64,000 nt of DNA from Vibrio hyugaensis (GCF_002906655.1 NZ_CP025794.1:930001-994000), one strand, 5' to 3'; positions 36,661-46,763 are shown, counted from the stretch's first letter. Notes: generated by a model not told the origin, from the letters alone. Translations and numbers: made by a program.

Positions 36661-37797
36661 TTATTCCTGCTCACCTGATTGAATCGTTACCGCGCTGCCC
36701 GGACCAATCATTTGCAGACCTGTCGTGATCACTTTATCACCTGCTTTCAAGCCTTTTGTGATACGCCATTGGTTATCAATTGATTCAGCCGTCGTCACTG
36801 GTGTGAAAGAGACTTTGTTATCCGCATCAACGGTCATTACCGATGCTTTGCCAGTTGAGTCACGAGTCACTGTGTTTTGTGGGATCAAAATCGCCGTAGG
36901 ATCTATACCAACGGTGACGGTCGCACGAACGAACATACCTGGTAGTAGCAAGCCATCTGGGTTCGCAAATTCTGCACGCAAAGTTACGCTGCCGGTGCTT
37001 TCATCGACGTTCACTTCGGTAAACTTCATGGTGCCTTTGTGCGCGTAAGTCGAACCGTCTTCAAGGGTTAGTGTTACTTGAGCAGACTCATCTTTTTGCA
37101 TGTGCCCTTGTGACATTGCCGCTTTCAAACGCAACAACTGCGCAGAAGATTGCACGATGTCTACATTGATAGGATCAAGTTGTTGAATCGTCGTTAGTGT
37201 GTCGGCTTGGTTTGCTGTCACCAACGCACCCGCAGTCACGTTTGACTTGCTGATCACACCGCTGATTGGTGCGATAACTTGCGCGTAAGACAGGTTGATC
37301 TTCGCCGTATTGATCTTCGCTTTTGCCACCAACACTTGTGCTTTCGCTTCTTTATAAGCCGCTTCTGCTTCATCCAGATCTTGTTGACTGATCGACTTCT
37401 TAGTGATCAGAGCGCGATAACGCTTCACGGTCGCATAAGTCGACTCTTCTGATGCTTGAGCACGGATCAGTTCCGCCTCTGCACTCAATAAATCCGCTTG
37501 GAAAGTAGAATCATCAATCTGGTATAGCGATTGACCTTTCTCTACCACGCCACCCTCAACAAAATTACGCTCGGAGATAATACCTGTTACCTGTGGACGA
37601 ACTTCTGCTTCTTTAAATGCGCGACTACGACCTGGTAGTTCAACAGTAAGCGCTTGGCGAACTGGTTCCACCGTCATTACTGTCACTTCTGGGGTTGGCG
37701 CGGGACCACCTTGTGCTTGTCCATCTTGACTCTGTTCGCATCCAGCCAAAAATAGGCTCGACGCAATCAGAAGTGATAGCGTGGTTCTACGTGTCAT
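36661..37797 (-). CDS. RND efflux periplasmic adaptor lipoprotein, AcrA type
   Basis: A 378-residue membrane-fusion protein with a lipobox (SSLFLAGC, Cys20, then Glu). It has a beta-barrel/lipoyl/alpha-hairpin arrangement: lipoyl halves around [29 protein letters not shown] and [28 protein letters not shown], with a long helical hairpin between them (about 100-160, Ala/Glu/Lys-rich). It bridges the inner-membrane pump and the outer-membrane channel. It is first in the operon, about 80 bases downstream of the palindromic site at 37876-37891. Confidence 0.92.
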   Translation of the reverse strand: MTRRTTLSLLIASSLFLAGCEQSQDGQAQGGPAPTPEVTVMTVEPVRQALTVELPGRSRAFKEAEVRPQVTGIISERNFVEGGVVEKGQSLYQIDDSTFQADLLSAEAELIRAQASEESTYATVKRYRALITKKSISQQDLDEAEAAYKEAKAQVLVAKAKINTAKINLSYAQVIAPISGVISKSNVTAGALVTANQADTLTTIQQLDPINVDIVQSSAQLLRLKAAMSQGHMQKDESAQVTLTLEDGSTYAHKGTMKFTEVNVDESTGSVTLRAEFANPDGLLLPGMFVRATVTVGIDPTAILIPQNTVTRDSTGKASVMTVDADNKVSFTPVTTAESIDNQWRITKGLKAGDKVITTGLQMIGPGSAVTIQSGEQE

Positions 37798-38294
37798 GAA
37801 AATTCTCTCTTCCTAACTAAAAAATCTGACTTAATAACAAGCCAGCAAATATTAGTCGGGATAATAATTACTCAATGTTGTATATACAACAAAATTTAAC
37901 ACTCTTTACGATAGACAAAAATGTTTGTTCTAAAGCTGTTATTGAGTTCTCAATTTGAGCGCTTTTTCATTGGAAAAATAAATTTTCTGTGAGCAATCGA
38001 AATTAGAATTTTCCTAATAAAAACAGGAAAAAAGAGTAGACAAGACGAGAGATTTCGTGACAAAGCAAACCGATTGAGAAAAAGTGTTCCTAATCCAGAG
38101 AAAAAGAAAGTTTATTAAATATCGTGAGAATAAATGAAAAAACACGAGTTTACACTCGATTAACATTGCATCATTAATTGAACATTTAAAGCTCGCTTTG
38201 ATTAAATAAATTGCAAATATAGGCGTTGATTTCCGTATTTATTGCACTATAATTCGCTCCCCCTAAACAACCTTACATACGAAATAAGTTGGTT
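37798..38294. other. Divergent intergenic region, RND operon/ToxR-like gene
   Basis: An AT-rich 497-base region containing the palindrome at 37876-37891. No gene or terminator is seen in it. Confidence 0.5.
37876..37891. promoter_or_regulatory. 16-bp perfect palindrome upstream of the RND operon
   Basis: TGTTGTATATACAACA is fully self-complementary and centred about 85 bases before the adaptor start. The length fits a MarR-type dimer site, and a MarR gene lies downstream of the operon. It differs from the alginate operators by a four-base rather than three-base centre, so it is probably a separate control. Confidence 0.55.
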
Positions 38295-38939
38295 ATGAAA
38301 AACAACAATAGAATAGTATTAGGGAAATTCACATGGGACAGGACGACTCACTATTTACAGCCCTCCCTTTTGAGTGGCAAAACAGAAGAGCATGAAACGG
38401 TTAAGCTCACCAATAAACAAAAAGCATTATTGAACTGCCTAGTTGACGCGCATCCAAGCACTATTAACAACAAAGAAATTATTCAGCAGGTATGGGGTTA
38501 TGAGCACATATCTCAAGAGAGCTTACCTCAGCTGATCAATCGCACTAGACGTACACTAGAAGATAACGATAAGACAATTCTCATTAACGTCCCTAGTGTT
38601 GGCTATTCATTAAACTTCGATTTTGCTGAGGACGAAGAGTCTGCATCTGAGCCGCTAATCGAATCAAAGCAAGAAGCTCTATCAATAAGCGATATCAAAA
38701 CTGGTCGCGACCAAAACCAAAAATTATGGCGCACTCTATTCGCAGCCTTGTTACTAGTAACCATGTTTAATTTTTGGAATACCGCAAACGCGCTTTATTA
38801 CAAACATGATTTTGAAAAAGTGCTTAGAGCAACGCCATACCCAGAAACTAAACACTCAGATGATGGCACAATAACCGTAACAATTGACAACCATGAATGT
38901 ATTTACCACAAAGATCAGCTTTTACTTGAATGCCCATAA
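38295..38939 (+). CDS. ToxR-like transmembrane winged-helix regulator
   Basis: A 214-residue protein of the ToxR/CadC type. An OmpR-like winged helix fills about residues 5-110 (TNKQKALLNCLVDAHPS, NNKEIIQQVWGY, LPQLINRTRRTL, LINVPSVGYSL). An acidic linker, one transmembrane helix (about 145-165, LWRTLFAALLLVTMFNFW) and a periplasmic tail of about 45 residues follow. Two cysteines lie near the C-terminus (NHECIYHKDQLLLECP). The last 47 bases overlap the start of the next gene, as in VtrA/VtrC-like pairs. The ATG at 38295 is preferred over the TTG at 38289. Such proteins sense an envelope signal and activate transcription from the membrane. The target is unknown. Confidence 0.82.
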   Translation: MKNNNRIVLGKFTWDRTTHYLQPSLLSGKTEEHETVKLTNKQKALLNCLVDAHPSTINNKEIIQQVWGYEHISQESLPQLINRTRRTLEDNDKTILINVPSVGYSLNFDFAEDEESASEPLIESKQEALSISDIKTGRDQNQKLWRTLFAALLLVTMFNFWNTANALYYKHDFEKVLRATPYPETKHSDDGTITVTIDNHECIYHKDQLLLECP

Positions 38940-39315
38940 ATATAAGTCAGTAGCACTATTGATCGTGTTAAATGGTATTCTACTGCTCGTCGCACACCAG
39001 TCAAAAGTACAACTGTTTGGCAAAGTGGAAACAGGGCAATACAGGTGGACAACCTATAGTCAGCTCTATAAAGATCACCTTGAAACGCGTAATCATTATT
39101 CCTCTATAGATGCTGCCGTAACAGAATATCAAACGCTTGACTATAAACATGAATACTCAAAGTCTAAGGGAAACGAATACATTGTATTAGGCTATGAAGA
39201 ACCAGTTACTGTGCGCCATAATCGTATCTACTATCTAGATGAACAATGCAGTTTGCTTTTCTTCGGTAGGGCGGAACGAACCTTAAAAAATATGGGATTT
39301 CGATGCTTATACTGA
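38893..39315 (+). CDS. Small single-span membrane partner of the ToxR-like regulator
   Basis: A 140-residue protein with an N-terminal membrane span (about 16-35, KSVALLIVLNGILLLVA) and a periplasmic domain of about 100 residues with two Cys near the C-terminus (DEQCSLLFF..GFRCLY). No clear family is recognised. The overlap with the regulator gene by 47 bases in a different frame, the shared topology and size recall VtrC of the VtrA/VtrC bile-salt sensor and ToxS of ToxR/ToxS. Formation of a periplasmic heterodimer with the regulator tail is therefore inferred. A TTG at 38884 is also in frame; the ATG at 38893 is taken. Confidence 0.7.
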   Translation: MNVFTTKISFYLNAHKYKSVALLIVLNGILLLVAHQSKVQLFGKVETGQYRWTTYSQLYKDHLETRNHYSSIDAAVTEYQTLDYKHEYSKSKGNEYIVLGYEEPVTVRHNRIYYLDEQCSLLFFGRAERTLKNMGFRCLY

Positions 39316-39343
39316 TGCTTACAACCTCTAAATAGACTGATAA

Positions 39344-39377
39344 AAAGGCATCTTTGGTCACTAAAGATGCCTTTTGT
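39344..39377. terminator. Bidirectional intrinsic terminator
   Basis: AAAAGGCATCTTT and AAAGATGCCTTTT around a 7-base loop. It serves the rightward ToxR-like pair and the leftward chemoreceptor. Confidence 0.88.
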
Positions 39378-39412
39378 CTTTCATTTTTAGCTAATATTGC
39401 ACAGCAATGAGA

Positions 39413-41050
39413 TTAAACGCGGAACTGACTGACTTGTTTATCTAACTGTTGAGTTTGTTCTGACAACATAGACAGTGATTGCTGAGCTTGGCTAACGACA
39501 TCAACAATGGAAGCGCTACTGTCTGTAATACCTTGAACGTTGCTGTTCACTTCGTCACTGACGGTACTTTGTTGTGTGGCAGCAGTAGCAATATGGGTAT
39601 TCATCTCGTTCATACGAGCAATGGCGTTAAGGATCTCAGCCAATGATTCTGTCGCGAGTCCAGCAGATTGAATGGTATCTTCACTGCTGGTTTTACTGCC
39701 CTGCATTACTTCTACTGCTTGCGCCGCACCTGCTTGCAACTTTTCAATCATGGCTTGGATTTCACCCGTGCTCTTTTGTGTGCGGCTTGCTAATGAACGG
39801 ACTTCATCCGCAACCACGGCAAAACCGCGCCCTTGCTCACCGGCACGTGCAGCTTCTATCGCTGCGTTTAACGCAAGTAAGTTGGTTTGCTCTGCGATGC
39901 CACGAATCACATCAAGAACAGAAGCAATATTGCTTACATCGTTGTCTAGTGTATTAATCACTTGGCTTGCGCTTTCGATCTCACCAGCAAGATCACGAAT
40001 AGCTCCAACTGTTTGCTCTAAGATCACATTCGTATTGGATAATTCTTCGTTTGCAGTTTGGCTCGCTAATGCCGCTTCGGTTGCACTTTCACTCACGTTT
40101 CGGCTGGTCACTTGCATTTCGTGGACTGCTGCGGCAACGACTTCGCTGTCACGCTGCTGGTGCACCGTTGAATCCGCAATAGTCGATGCCAGTGAATTCA
40201 AGTTAGTCATTTCATGGCGAAGCATGTTTGAGCTGTCTACTACTTGAGTAACGGTTACTTGGATCTTAGTCACAAACTGGTTGAAAGCATTTGCAAGCTG
40301 GCCAATTTCGTCTTGTGCATTGATGTTAATACGCTGGCTCAAATCCCCGTCACCAGAAGCGATTTGTACCATAGCATCTTTAATGTCGTTAATCGGTTTT
40401 ACAACAGTTCGGAACAACAGGAACGCCATTCCAAAAGCTGCGATGATCACAACAACAATACCCGCTTCGAGAATGAATTCAGCACGTAAGCCTGCTGCAT
40501 TGATATCCGCTTTAATCACTTTGTGCTTTGCCTCAATCGCGTCTTTCACAACATTCAGTTGCTTGCGAACAGAAACAAATTGTGTGTCAAATAAACCTTT
40601 GTGCTCAGCGTAATAAAGGGGCCAATCAGCCTGAGGACTATTGATCATTTCTTCGTAGCTGTTCAGCCACTTTTTACCTAATGAAACAAGCCTATTAATT
40701 TCACTTGTTTGATGCACTGGCAAAAGGCCCGCTTGAGTAAGCTCTAACGCTTTTTGCATACGTGGCAAGGCTTTGTATGCATTGTCTTTGTACTCAAACA
40801 AGTGGTGATCAATCTCCTCTTGGGTTTCAGCCAAAGCTAGGGCTTGAATGGCAGAAGTCGCTTGATACAGATCTCGATAAGCATCTTCAATCGTAAATAG
40901 GTTGGGGATTATTTGCTCATTTAGTGTCTCAGTCAATTCAGACTGTTTCCACATGGTCAATACATTCAATACCGAACTTATAACTAATAACGCGATCATC
41001 AATGACAACGGGAGAGCGATCTTTTGCTTAATGGACAGATTGCTGAACAT
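39413..41050 (-). CDS. Methyl-accepting chemotaxis protein
   Basis: A 545-residue chemoreceptor with a first transmembrane segment at about 12-32, a periplasmic all-helical domain (about 35-185, 4HB-like) and a second transmembrane segment at about 190-212. HAMP (about 214-265), then a signalling domain with the conserved hairpin tip ([32 protein letters not shown]) follow. It signals to CheA/CheW at the pole and controls flagellar rotation. The ligand is unknown. No C-terminal CheR-tethering pentapeptide is visible (it ends VSQFRV). It stands alone between two terminators. Confidence 0.92.
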   Translation of the reverse strand: MFSNLSIKQKIALPLSLMIALLVISSVLNVLTMWKQSELTETLNEQIIPNLFTIEDAYRDLYQATSAIQALALAETQEEIDHHLFEYKDNAYKALPRMQKALELTQAGLLPVHQTSEINRLVSLGKKWLNSYEEMINSPQADWPLYYAEHKGLFDTQFVSVRKQLNVVKDAIEAKHKVIKADINAAGLRAEFILEAGIVVVIIAAFGMAFLLFRTVVKPINDIKDAMVQIASGDGDLSQRININAQDEIGQLANAFNQFVTKIQVTVTQVVDSSNMLRHEMTNLNSLASTIADSTVHQQRDSEVVAAAVHEMQVTSRNVSESATEAALASQTANEELSNTNVILEQTVGAIRDLAGEIESASQVINTLDNDVSNIASVLDVIRGIAEQTNLLALNAAIEAARAGEQGRGFAVVADEVRSLASRTQKSTGEIQAMIEKLQAGAAQAVEVMQGSKTSSEDTIQSAGLATESLAEILNAIARMNEMNTHIATAATQQSTVSDEVNSNVQGITDSSASIVDVVSQAQQSLSMLSEQTQQLDKQVSQFRV

Positions 41051-41240
41051 GAATAGATACCTTTGTTTTATTGTTCAAATCGCCACCGAGTTTATCAAAC
41101 AAAAGGCGTATAAAATTATTTATACAGTCTAACGTCCTATAATAATTTCTATCTTTACGACTAATATTTTGCAATCAACAAACAATTGAATTTAAAGACT
41201 TATTTTCATGAACTAAGATCACAATTAGTTAATCAGACCA

Positions 41241-41708
41241 TCAGTTAATACAAAGCACAGTATTTTGTTCCGATCGATACATCGCCACCATTGGTTCGAT
41301 TTGAAAAGAGCCCCACACGGCAAGACCGAAACACAGAACTGGCAACAAAAGATGAACACCAGATTTGAAAGCGCCAAGCATTCCTCGTTGAATCACAGTG
41401 GGTCTGAATACCTTAACGCCTTTTGGGGGGAACTGACCTTCGATTAATCCGCGCATGCCGAGAGGCAACAGAAATACGGCAGTAAGTAAAAACACGGACA
41501 GTGGCATCCAAAAGAACAGTATATGAACCAGAAGTTCTAAACCTGACATACCGAACATTTCATAACATTCCGGCGCTTCGGCGACTGCTTGCAGCAGAGG
41601 CTCTCCCTCAAGCTTAAACAACACGCCAACTAGAAGGCCAAATACGCCAGCGATAGCGACTCTGATGATCTTTTCTTTTTTGCTGTACTGCGGCGCGTAT
41701 TCCTTCAT
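41241..41708 (-). CDS. Conserved hypothetical membrane protein, three spans
   Basis: A 155-residue protein. The long in-frame extension upstream overlaps the terminator and the end of the ABC permease gene, so the ATG at 41708 is used; AGGAAAGG lies 6 bases before it. Three hydrophobic segments are visible (about 14-33, 60-90 and 125-145: VAIAGVFGLLVGVLF, LLVHILFFWMPLSVFLL, VHLLLPVLCFGLAVWG). No family is recognised. It follows the ABC operon on the same strand but is separated by a terminator. Confidence 0.6.
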   Translation of the reverse strand: MKEYAPQYSKKEKIIRVAIAGVFGLLVGVLFKLEGEPLLQAVAEAPECYEMFGMSGLELLVHILFFWMPLSVFLLTAVFLLPLGMRGLIEGQFPPKGVKVFRPTVIQRGMLGAFKSGVHLLLPVLCFGLAVWGSFQIEPMVAMYRSEQNTVLCIN

Positions 41709-41828
41709 GCCCTTTCCTATCATGATAAAAACCGAGAAAGTCAGCTTAAGAATGGCACGCCAGAGCGCAAATGTGTGGGTGGCTTTTGGGACGCACAATG
41801 ACGAATAATGAAACAGAAAGAAAACAGC

Positions 41829-41860
41829 CTCAATATCGGTCTTGAGGCTGTTAGAAAGTT
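41829..41860 (-). terminator. Intrinsic terminator after the ABC permease
   Basis: AACAGCCTCAA and TTGAGGCTGTT with a short loop. Read leftward the stem is followed by TTCTTTC. Confidence 0.82.
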
Positions 41861-41872
41861 CACGAGTCCGGT

Positions 41873-43624
41873 TTAATCGTCGAACAACAAGTTGATTGCA
41901 ATTGCCATCAAAACTAAACCTGAGATTGGCAGTAAGACACCTAATGGTGAGCGCTCGATATAAGGCAAGTTTTCCGCAATCAATAAACCCCACTCAGGTT
42001 CTGGCGGCTTAACGCCAAGTCCGATAAAACTCAGAGACGTCAGGCTGAGCGTAATGTACGGCAAACGCAAAAACGCGTGACGAATCAATGGCGGCAGCAC
42101 ATAAGGCAACAAGTAGTAACGGAGAACTCGCCACTGACTGGTTCCCCAAATGGGCGCAAGATGCGTGTAAGGCTGCGCTTTGGCTTCCATCAACAAGCTC
42201 GCACAGTGCGCTGCTAATGGTGCCCATGACACCATAACAATCGCAATCAAAGCGCTGTTTGGGTTCATCCCCGTTAGACCAGCAATCAGCAGACCCGCCA
42301 CGATGTATGGCACACCTTTGGTGATCTCAATTAAGCCTTGGCTATAGCGAGTCACAAAGCCGAGCAGCAAACCAATCACCAAACTTAGGAACGTTGCGAT
42401 GATGCCCATTTTGATTGTCGACATCATACCGCCGCCAACACGAGCAAGCAGATCTCGCCCGACCGCATCGGCACCAAACGGTGCTGCTAAGCTTGGCGAT
42501 TCAAGGCGGGTAAATTGGATAGTGTAAGGATCGCGCATTAACGCCCATCCCGCACAACCAATCAGCAAGGTAAAGATTGTCGCACTGACAATACGTTTGG
42601 TGGTGCTTTTGGTAAAACGGAACGTACTGTGACTGCTGATCAACTTGCCACTCGTGACACTGTGCCCAAGTAACCAGCGTTGCAATAAGATGCTCGCACT
42701 GCTGATCAACATCGAGAACACCAGCAACACCAACAAGCCACCTTGCAGCATCGGCAGATCTTGTGACTTCGCAGCGCCTAAGATTAGTCGTCCGATACCC
42801 GGAATGGAAAACACTTGTTCCACAGCAACCGCGCCGCCGGTTAAACCAATCACCGTCATTGCGATTTGAGGAATCAAGTTACTAACGGCACGCCATAAGG
42901 CAAAGCGTAAAATTTGGAACTTACTGACGTTCGCCGATAGCCAAGTGATCACCCAAGGCTCATCTAGTACACGCTTGAGGCTGTCATTGAGCAAGCGCCC
43001 GAACAAGCCAGCAGCAGGCAATGCCATTGCCAAGCTGGGTAGCCAGAGGTTTTGCACGCCTTGCCAACCATAAGGCGGGAACCAACCCAACCAGATGGAA
43101 AACACCATGATCAGCAACGAAGCAATCACGTATTCAGGCAATGAAACCAACACCGAACTGAGCGTGTCATGATGCTTGTCTAAACGATTCTGTTGCCAAC
43201 GACGCACAGTGTAAAGTACGCTCGCCATGCACATTACAAATGCCATGCCTAGCGCTGTAAGCATCAGTAATAGCGACGTTTTTGCGGTTTGTTGAACGCT
43301 CTCCATCACGGATGCGCCACTCACCCAAGAGACACCTAAGTCACCTTGCATGGCAAGCGTCAACCAATCCCACAGTCGCTCAGCAGCGCTGCGGTCAAGT
43401 TGAAGATCTTCTCGAATTGCTTGCAGAGCTTCCGCCGTCAGCAATTGTTGAGCACCCGCACGGGCACGGAGGATTGATTGGCTTGGATCGATACCTGCAA
43501 TATCCGGCATCAAACCCACCAGCACAACCACTACCCCGAGAGACAGGAAGCGCGACAAAAAACGCGTAAACCATTCAGGCATACAAGCGCTCCAACGAGA
43601 GCGCATGTTGGCAACAGACGACAT
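41873..43624 (-). CDS. ABC transporter permease, DppB-DppC fusion (peptide/nickel type)
   Basis: A 583-residue integral membrane protein that joins two permease domains usually encoded separately. The first half (about 1-320) has the long N-terminal helix and EAA-like segment (VSNLIPQIAMTVIGLTGGAVAVEQVFSIPGIG) of DppB/NikB. The second half (about 345-583) has the DppC/NikC features: SLAAPFGADAVGRDLLARVGGGMMSTI, the EAA loop, and SFIGLGVKPPEPEWGLLI. It would form the channel of a binding-protein-dependent importer for peptides, nickel or similar. It starts just after the binding-protein stop codon. Confidence 0.88.
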   Translation of the reverse strand: MSSVANMRSRWSACMPEWFTRFLSRFLSLGVVVVLVGLMPDIAGIDPSQSILRARAGAQQLLTAEALQAIREDLQLDRSAAERLWDWLTLAMQGDLGVSWVSGASVMESVQQTAKTSLLLMLTALGMAFVMCMASVLYTVRRWQQNRLDKHHDTLSSVLVSLPEYVIASLLIMVFSIWLGWFPPYGWQGVQNLWLPSLAMALPAAGLFGRLLNDSLKRVLDEPWVITWLSANVSKFQILRFALWRAVSNLIPQIAMTVIGLTGGAVAVEQVFSIPGIGRLILGAAKSQDLPMLQGGLLVLLVFSMLISSASILLQRWLLGHSVTSGKLISSHSTFRFTKSTTKRIVSATIFTLLIGCAGWALMRDPYTIQFTRLESPSLAAPFGADAVGRDLLARVGGGMMSTIKMGIIATFLSLVIGLLLGFVTRYSQGLIEITKGVPYIVAGLLIAGLTGMNPNSALIAIVMVSWAPLAAHCASLLMEAKAQPYTHLAPIWGTSQWRVLRYYLLPYVLPPLIRHAFLRLPYITLSLTSLSFIGLGVKPPEPEWGLLIAENLPYIERSPLGVLLPISGLVLMAIAINLLFDD

Positions 43625-43628
43625 CGAG

Positions 43629-45143
43629 TTAGTTCACCTCAGTAAACTGGTCGATCAGGCGACGCTCACGTGGGTCACGTTGTGCATTCTTCACACGATC
43701 ACTCTCACCTTGGATTACACGCTCGTGAAGCAGTGGAATCACAGCGTATTGTTCAAGGATTTTGCTTTCTGCTTCGATGATCGCTTGTTGGCGTTTCTCA
43801 CCCAATGGCTGACGATCAGCGTGTTTCAATGCAGCATCCACTTCTTCAGAGCAGAACTGACCTAGGTTGTAAGAACCTTTACAGCTAAAGTCACTTTGCA
43901 TGTACGCCACTGGGTCACCAGAATCCAGCACTGTTGCACGTGACAACAAGAACGCATCGAACTTACCTGCTAGTGCATCGTTTTCGATTTGTGCATATTC
44001 ACGAACGTCTAGCTCAACCACAAAGCCAGCCGCTTCAAGTTGTTGCTTTAGCAGCACCGCTACTTCTGGCAACTCAGCACGGTCGGTAAATGTACCGATG
44101 GTGATCTTCTCACCATTCGCGTGGCGCATTTCCATGGTTTCCATACGAGGGTTCGCGTCACGAATTGGTTGAGCCCATGCCAATGCAGGACCTAACAAAC
44201 CTTTCGCTGAGTCGGCGTGGTTCTCGTAAACCGTTTTGATGATTTGCTCACGGTTAACCGCTTGAGCTGCTGCTTTACGCAAACCGAACTGGCTAAACAC
44301 ATCTGATTTGTTGTTTAGGTAAAGCGTGTTGGTACGTGGCATTGCGACTTCGTGCAGCTGTGAAGATTCCATCATCGCGATTTGCGATACAGGAACCGCT
44401 TCAACTACATCCGCCTCACCGGTACGCAGCGCTGCAGCACGAGCAAAACCGTTTGGTACGTATTCAGCAAAGATACTGTCTACTTTTGCTTTTTCACCCC
44501 AGTAACCGTCAAAACGCTTCAGTTTTGCGCTGGTTGTCCCGTTGATTTCTGTCAGAACGAATGGACCCGTACCCGCATTGATTGGCACAACACGACCGTT
44601 TTCTTGATATGCAGCACCAGAAAGGATCGCTAGCTGTGGGCTAGAAAGACGGCTTGGCAACAGTGGATCGTTAAAGGTCGTTTTGATTTCAACAGTGAAG
44701 TCGTCCAATGCGCGAACTTGCCATTCGATACCGTCCAAGATGCGTGGTTTAGGTGCGGCATCTAATGCTTTTTGCAGAGAGTTCACGACCGCGTTGGCAT
44801 CAAGCTCAGAACCATCGTGGAATTTCACGCCTTTACGTACCTTAAATTGCCACGTCATCGGGTCAACTTGTTCCCACTCTGTTGCCAGCATAGGCTCTGC
44901 TACCGACTGATCGTTTAGGTTCACCAGCGTTTCTGCCGTGCTCCAACGTGACAGTTTGAACGCGTCATCTGAAAGTGGCGACAAACCTGTGCGTGGTGGT
45001 TGCATCATGGCAACGCGAATTTCCGTTGCTTGCGGTGCCGCTGCTTTTTCCGCTTCTGGCTTGCTTTCGCCAGAGTCAAAACAACCCGTCAGCAGTGCGC
45101 TTAAAGCCAGCGACAAAGCTAACTTGGGAGTACTAAGGTGCAT
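43629..45143 (-). CDS. ABC transporter substrate-binding lipoprotein, SBP family 5
   Basis: A 504-residue periplasmic binding protein with a lipobox (SALLTGC, Cys21). Its family-5 sequence includes FKVRKGVKFHDGSELDANAVVNSL, and NAGTGPFVLTEINGTTSAKLKRFDGYWG, the hallmark of DppA/OppA/NikA-type receptors. The ATG at 45143 is used because the extension from 45176 would put residues before the signal peptide. Its start overlaps the end of the ATPase gene by 11 bases. Ligand specificity (peptide, nickel chelate or other) is not readable here. Confidence 0.87.
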   Translation of the reverse strand: MHLSTPKLALSLALSALLTGCFDSGESKPEAEKAAAPQATEIRVAMMQPPRTGLSPLSDDAFKLSRWSTAETLVNLNDQSVAEPMLATEWEQVDPMTWQFKVRKGVKFHDGSELDANAVVNSLQKALDAAPKPRILDGIEWQVRALDDFTVEIKTTFNDPLLPSRLSSPQLAILSGAAYQENGRVVPINAGTGPFVLTEINGTTSAKLKRFDGYWGEKAKVDSIFAEYVPNGFARAAALRTGEADVVEAVPVSQIAMMESSQLHEVAMPRTNTLYLNNKSDVFSQFGLRKAAAQAVNREQIIKTVYENHADSAKGLLGPALAWAQPIRDANPRMETMEMRHANGEKITIGTFTDRAELPEVAVLLKQQLEAAGFVVELDVREYAQIENDALAGKFDAFLLSRATVLDSGDPVAYMQSDFSCKGSYNLGQFCSEEVDAALKHADRQPLGEKRQQAIIEAESKILEQYAVIPLLHERVIQGESDRVKNAQRDPRERRLIDQFTEVN

Positions 45144-45981
45144 AAGAAACCTCTCCAATGGTTTTTGTGAATTCATTACTTTTGTGTTGAGCGCTCATCA
45201 AGGCTCTCGTGATCAAGTGTGATGGGTTATTTGTCACGTTCTGTGCTGTGCCGTGCTCGACAACGCGTCCTTTGTCTAACACTAGGATTTCATCGCATAG
45301 GGTTTGTGCCGCATCGAGGTCATGTGTCACCAAAATCAGGCGCATCTGACGACTCTTTTGAATGCCTGCCAACAATTCGAGAATCTGTTTACGACTGACG
45401 GGGTCTAAGCTGCTGGTTGGCTCATCGGCAACCAACACACAAGGCTCGACAATCAAAGCTCTAGCGATAGCCACGCGTTGGGCTTGCCCAACTGATAATT
45501 GCTGCGGGTTACGATCCAACAATGTGAGATCCAAACCGACATCCGCCAAGACCTTTTCCACCTTCTCGTTAAGCTCTTGCGTCAAACCAATGTTGCTTAG
45601 CGGCTCCAGTAAGATCTGGCGAACGGTGTAATACGGATTCAAGCTTGATTGCGGCTCTTGCGGAATCAGTTGAATGTGCTGACACAACTCTTGGCGCTGC
45701 TTAGCCGAGCTACGCGATAACGGATAACCACACACATACACTTCACCAGATGTGGTTTTACGAAGACCAAACAGAAGTTCAATCAAGGTCGATTTACCCG
45801 CGCCAGAAGGACCAACAATCGCAATGTTTTGTGTGTCGATAGCAAGATCCAATTGTTCGAGCGCTTTAAACGGTTTACCCCCCAACCAACTTGGTTTGGA
45901 GTAATAGTGCACACTGGCTTGCTCAAAGCGAACTTCCGCCGATTTAGGCTGCGTGTGCCCGCTCAAGTTGTGCTTAGTCAA
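45133..45981 (-). CDS. ABC transporter ATPase, DppF-like
   Basis: A 282-residue ATPase with Walker A (IVGPSGAGKST), the Q-loop (IQLIPQEPQSSLNPYYT), the signature LSVGQAQRVAIARAL and Walker B (VLVADEPTSSLDP). The chosen start is a TTG at 45981 with GGAG 6-8 bases upstream; the longer frame would add 28 residues that do not resemble the family and overlap the upstream gene. It energises the fused permease together with the DppD-like partner. Confidence 0.87.
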   Translation of the reverse strand: MTKHNLSGHTQPKSAEVRFEQASVHYYSKPSWLGGKPFKALEQLDLAIDTQNIAIVGPSGAGKSTLIELLFGLRKTTSGEVYVCGYPLSRSSAKQRQELCQHIQLIPQEPQSSLNPYYTVRQILLEPLSNIGLTQELNEKVEKVLADVGLDLTLLDRNPQQLSVGQAQRVAIARALIVEPCVLVADEPTSSLDPVSRKQILELLAGIQKSRQMRLILVTHDLDAAQTLCDEILVLDKGRVVEHGTAQNVTNNPSHLITRALMSAQHKSNEFTKTIGEVSYAP

Positions 45982-46001
45982 AATAGGCTCCAGAGATGAG
46001 G

Positions 46002-46763
46002 TTAAGGCAGCAGTTGCGCAAGTTGTTGGCAAAAAGGATGCGAACTTTGCTGAATGGCTTGCCATGGTGATCCATATGCCACCATGGTGTTGTCCGCAAT
46101 CACCAAGACTTTGTCACACGCCAAAGCCGCAGATAGATCATGCGTGATCAACAAGCCACTGATGTTACGTTGCTGAACACTGCTGCGGAACAACCCAAGG
46201 ATCTCCGCTTCGGTGATTGGATCGAGCGCACTAGTGGGCTCATCAGCGATGATCAAGTTGGCGCTACCAAGCAACGCAATCGCAATACAAATACGCTGAC
46301 GTTGACCACCAGATAGCTGGCTTGGATGCTGAGCCAATGCCGCTTTTGGGTCTGCAAATCCGAGTTGAGATAACAAGATCGTCACCGTTTCTCGGTTTGC
46401 TGAAGACAAGCGTGTTTTGTTGCCCGTCAATGCCAAACACAATTGTTGTTCGACAGAGGCCAATGGATTCAGCGCTTTAAGTGCATCTTGGAAAATGACT
46501 GCAGGACGCTGCGACTGACTACGTTGCAGCATGGCAGTTTGTGCGACTTCGCTGTTGTTAAGCTGGATACTTCCGTCTACCCAAATATCAGACGGCAAAA
46601 AACCTGCGACGGCTTTCGACAACATGGATTTACCAATGCCGGAAGGTCCCATAATGGCAAGAACTTCACCTTGAAACAGCTCAAAAGAAATGTCTTTGAA
46701 AAGTGTGCGTTCTGAGTCTGTAAGGCTGAGATTATCAACGGAGAGTATTGGTTGAGAAATCAC
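46002..46763 (-). CDS. ABC transporter ATPase, DppD-like
   Basis: A 253-residue ATPase with Walker A (MGPSGIGKSM, a Ser-to-Met change at the last position of the usual GKS-T/S), Q-loop (VIFQDALKALNPLASV), signature LSGGQRQRICIAIAL and Walker B (LIIADEPTSALDP). It is the first gene of a four-gene operon (ATPase, ATPase, binding protein, fused permease), with 20 bases to the next start. No regulator or enzyme gene is included, so the cargo is unknown. Confidence 0.87.
   Translation of the reverse strand: MISQPILSVDNLSLTDSERTLFKDISFELFQGEVLAIMGPSGIGKSMLSKAVAGFLPSDIWVDGSIQLNNSEVAQTAMLQRSQSQRPAVIFQDALKALNPLASVEQQLCLALTGNKTRLSSANRETVTILLSQLGFADPKAALAQHPSQLSGGQRQRICIAIALLGSANLIIADEPTSALDPITEAEILGLFRSSVQQRNISGLLITHDLSAALACDKVLVIADNTMVAYGSPWQAIQQSSHPFCQQLAQLLP

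Noticed and set aside
39672..40247. 191-codon + strand frame opposite the chemoreceptor
   Set aside because: Antisense to a conserved MCP signalling domain; the composition is that of a shadow frame.
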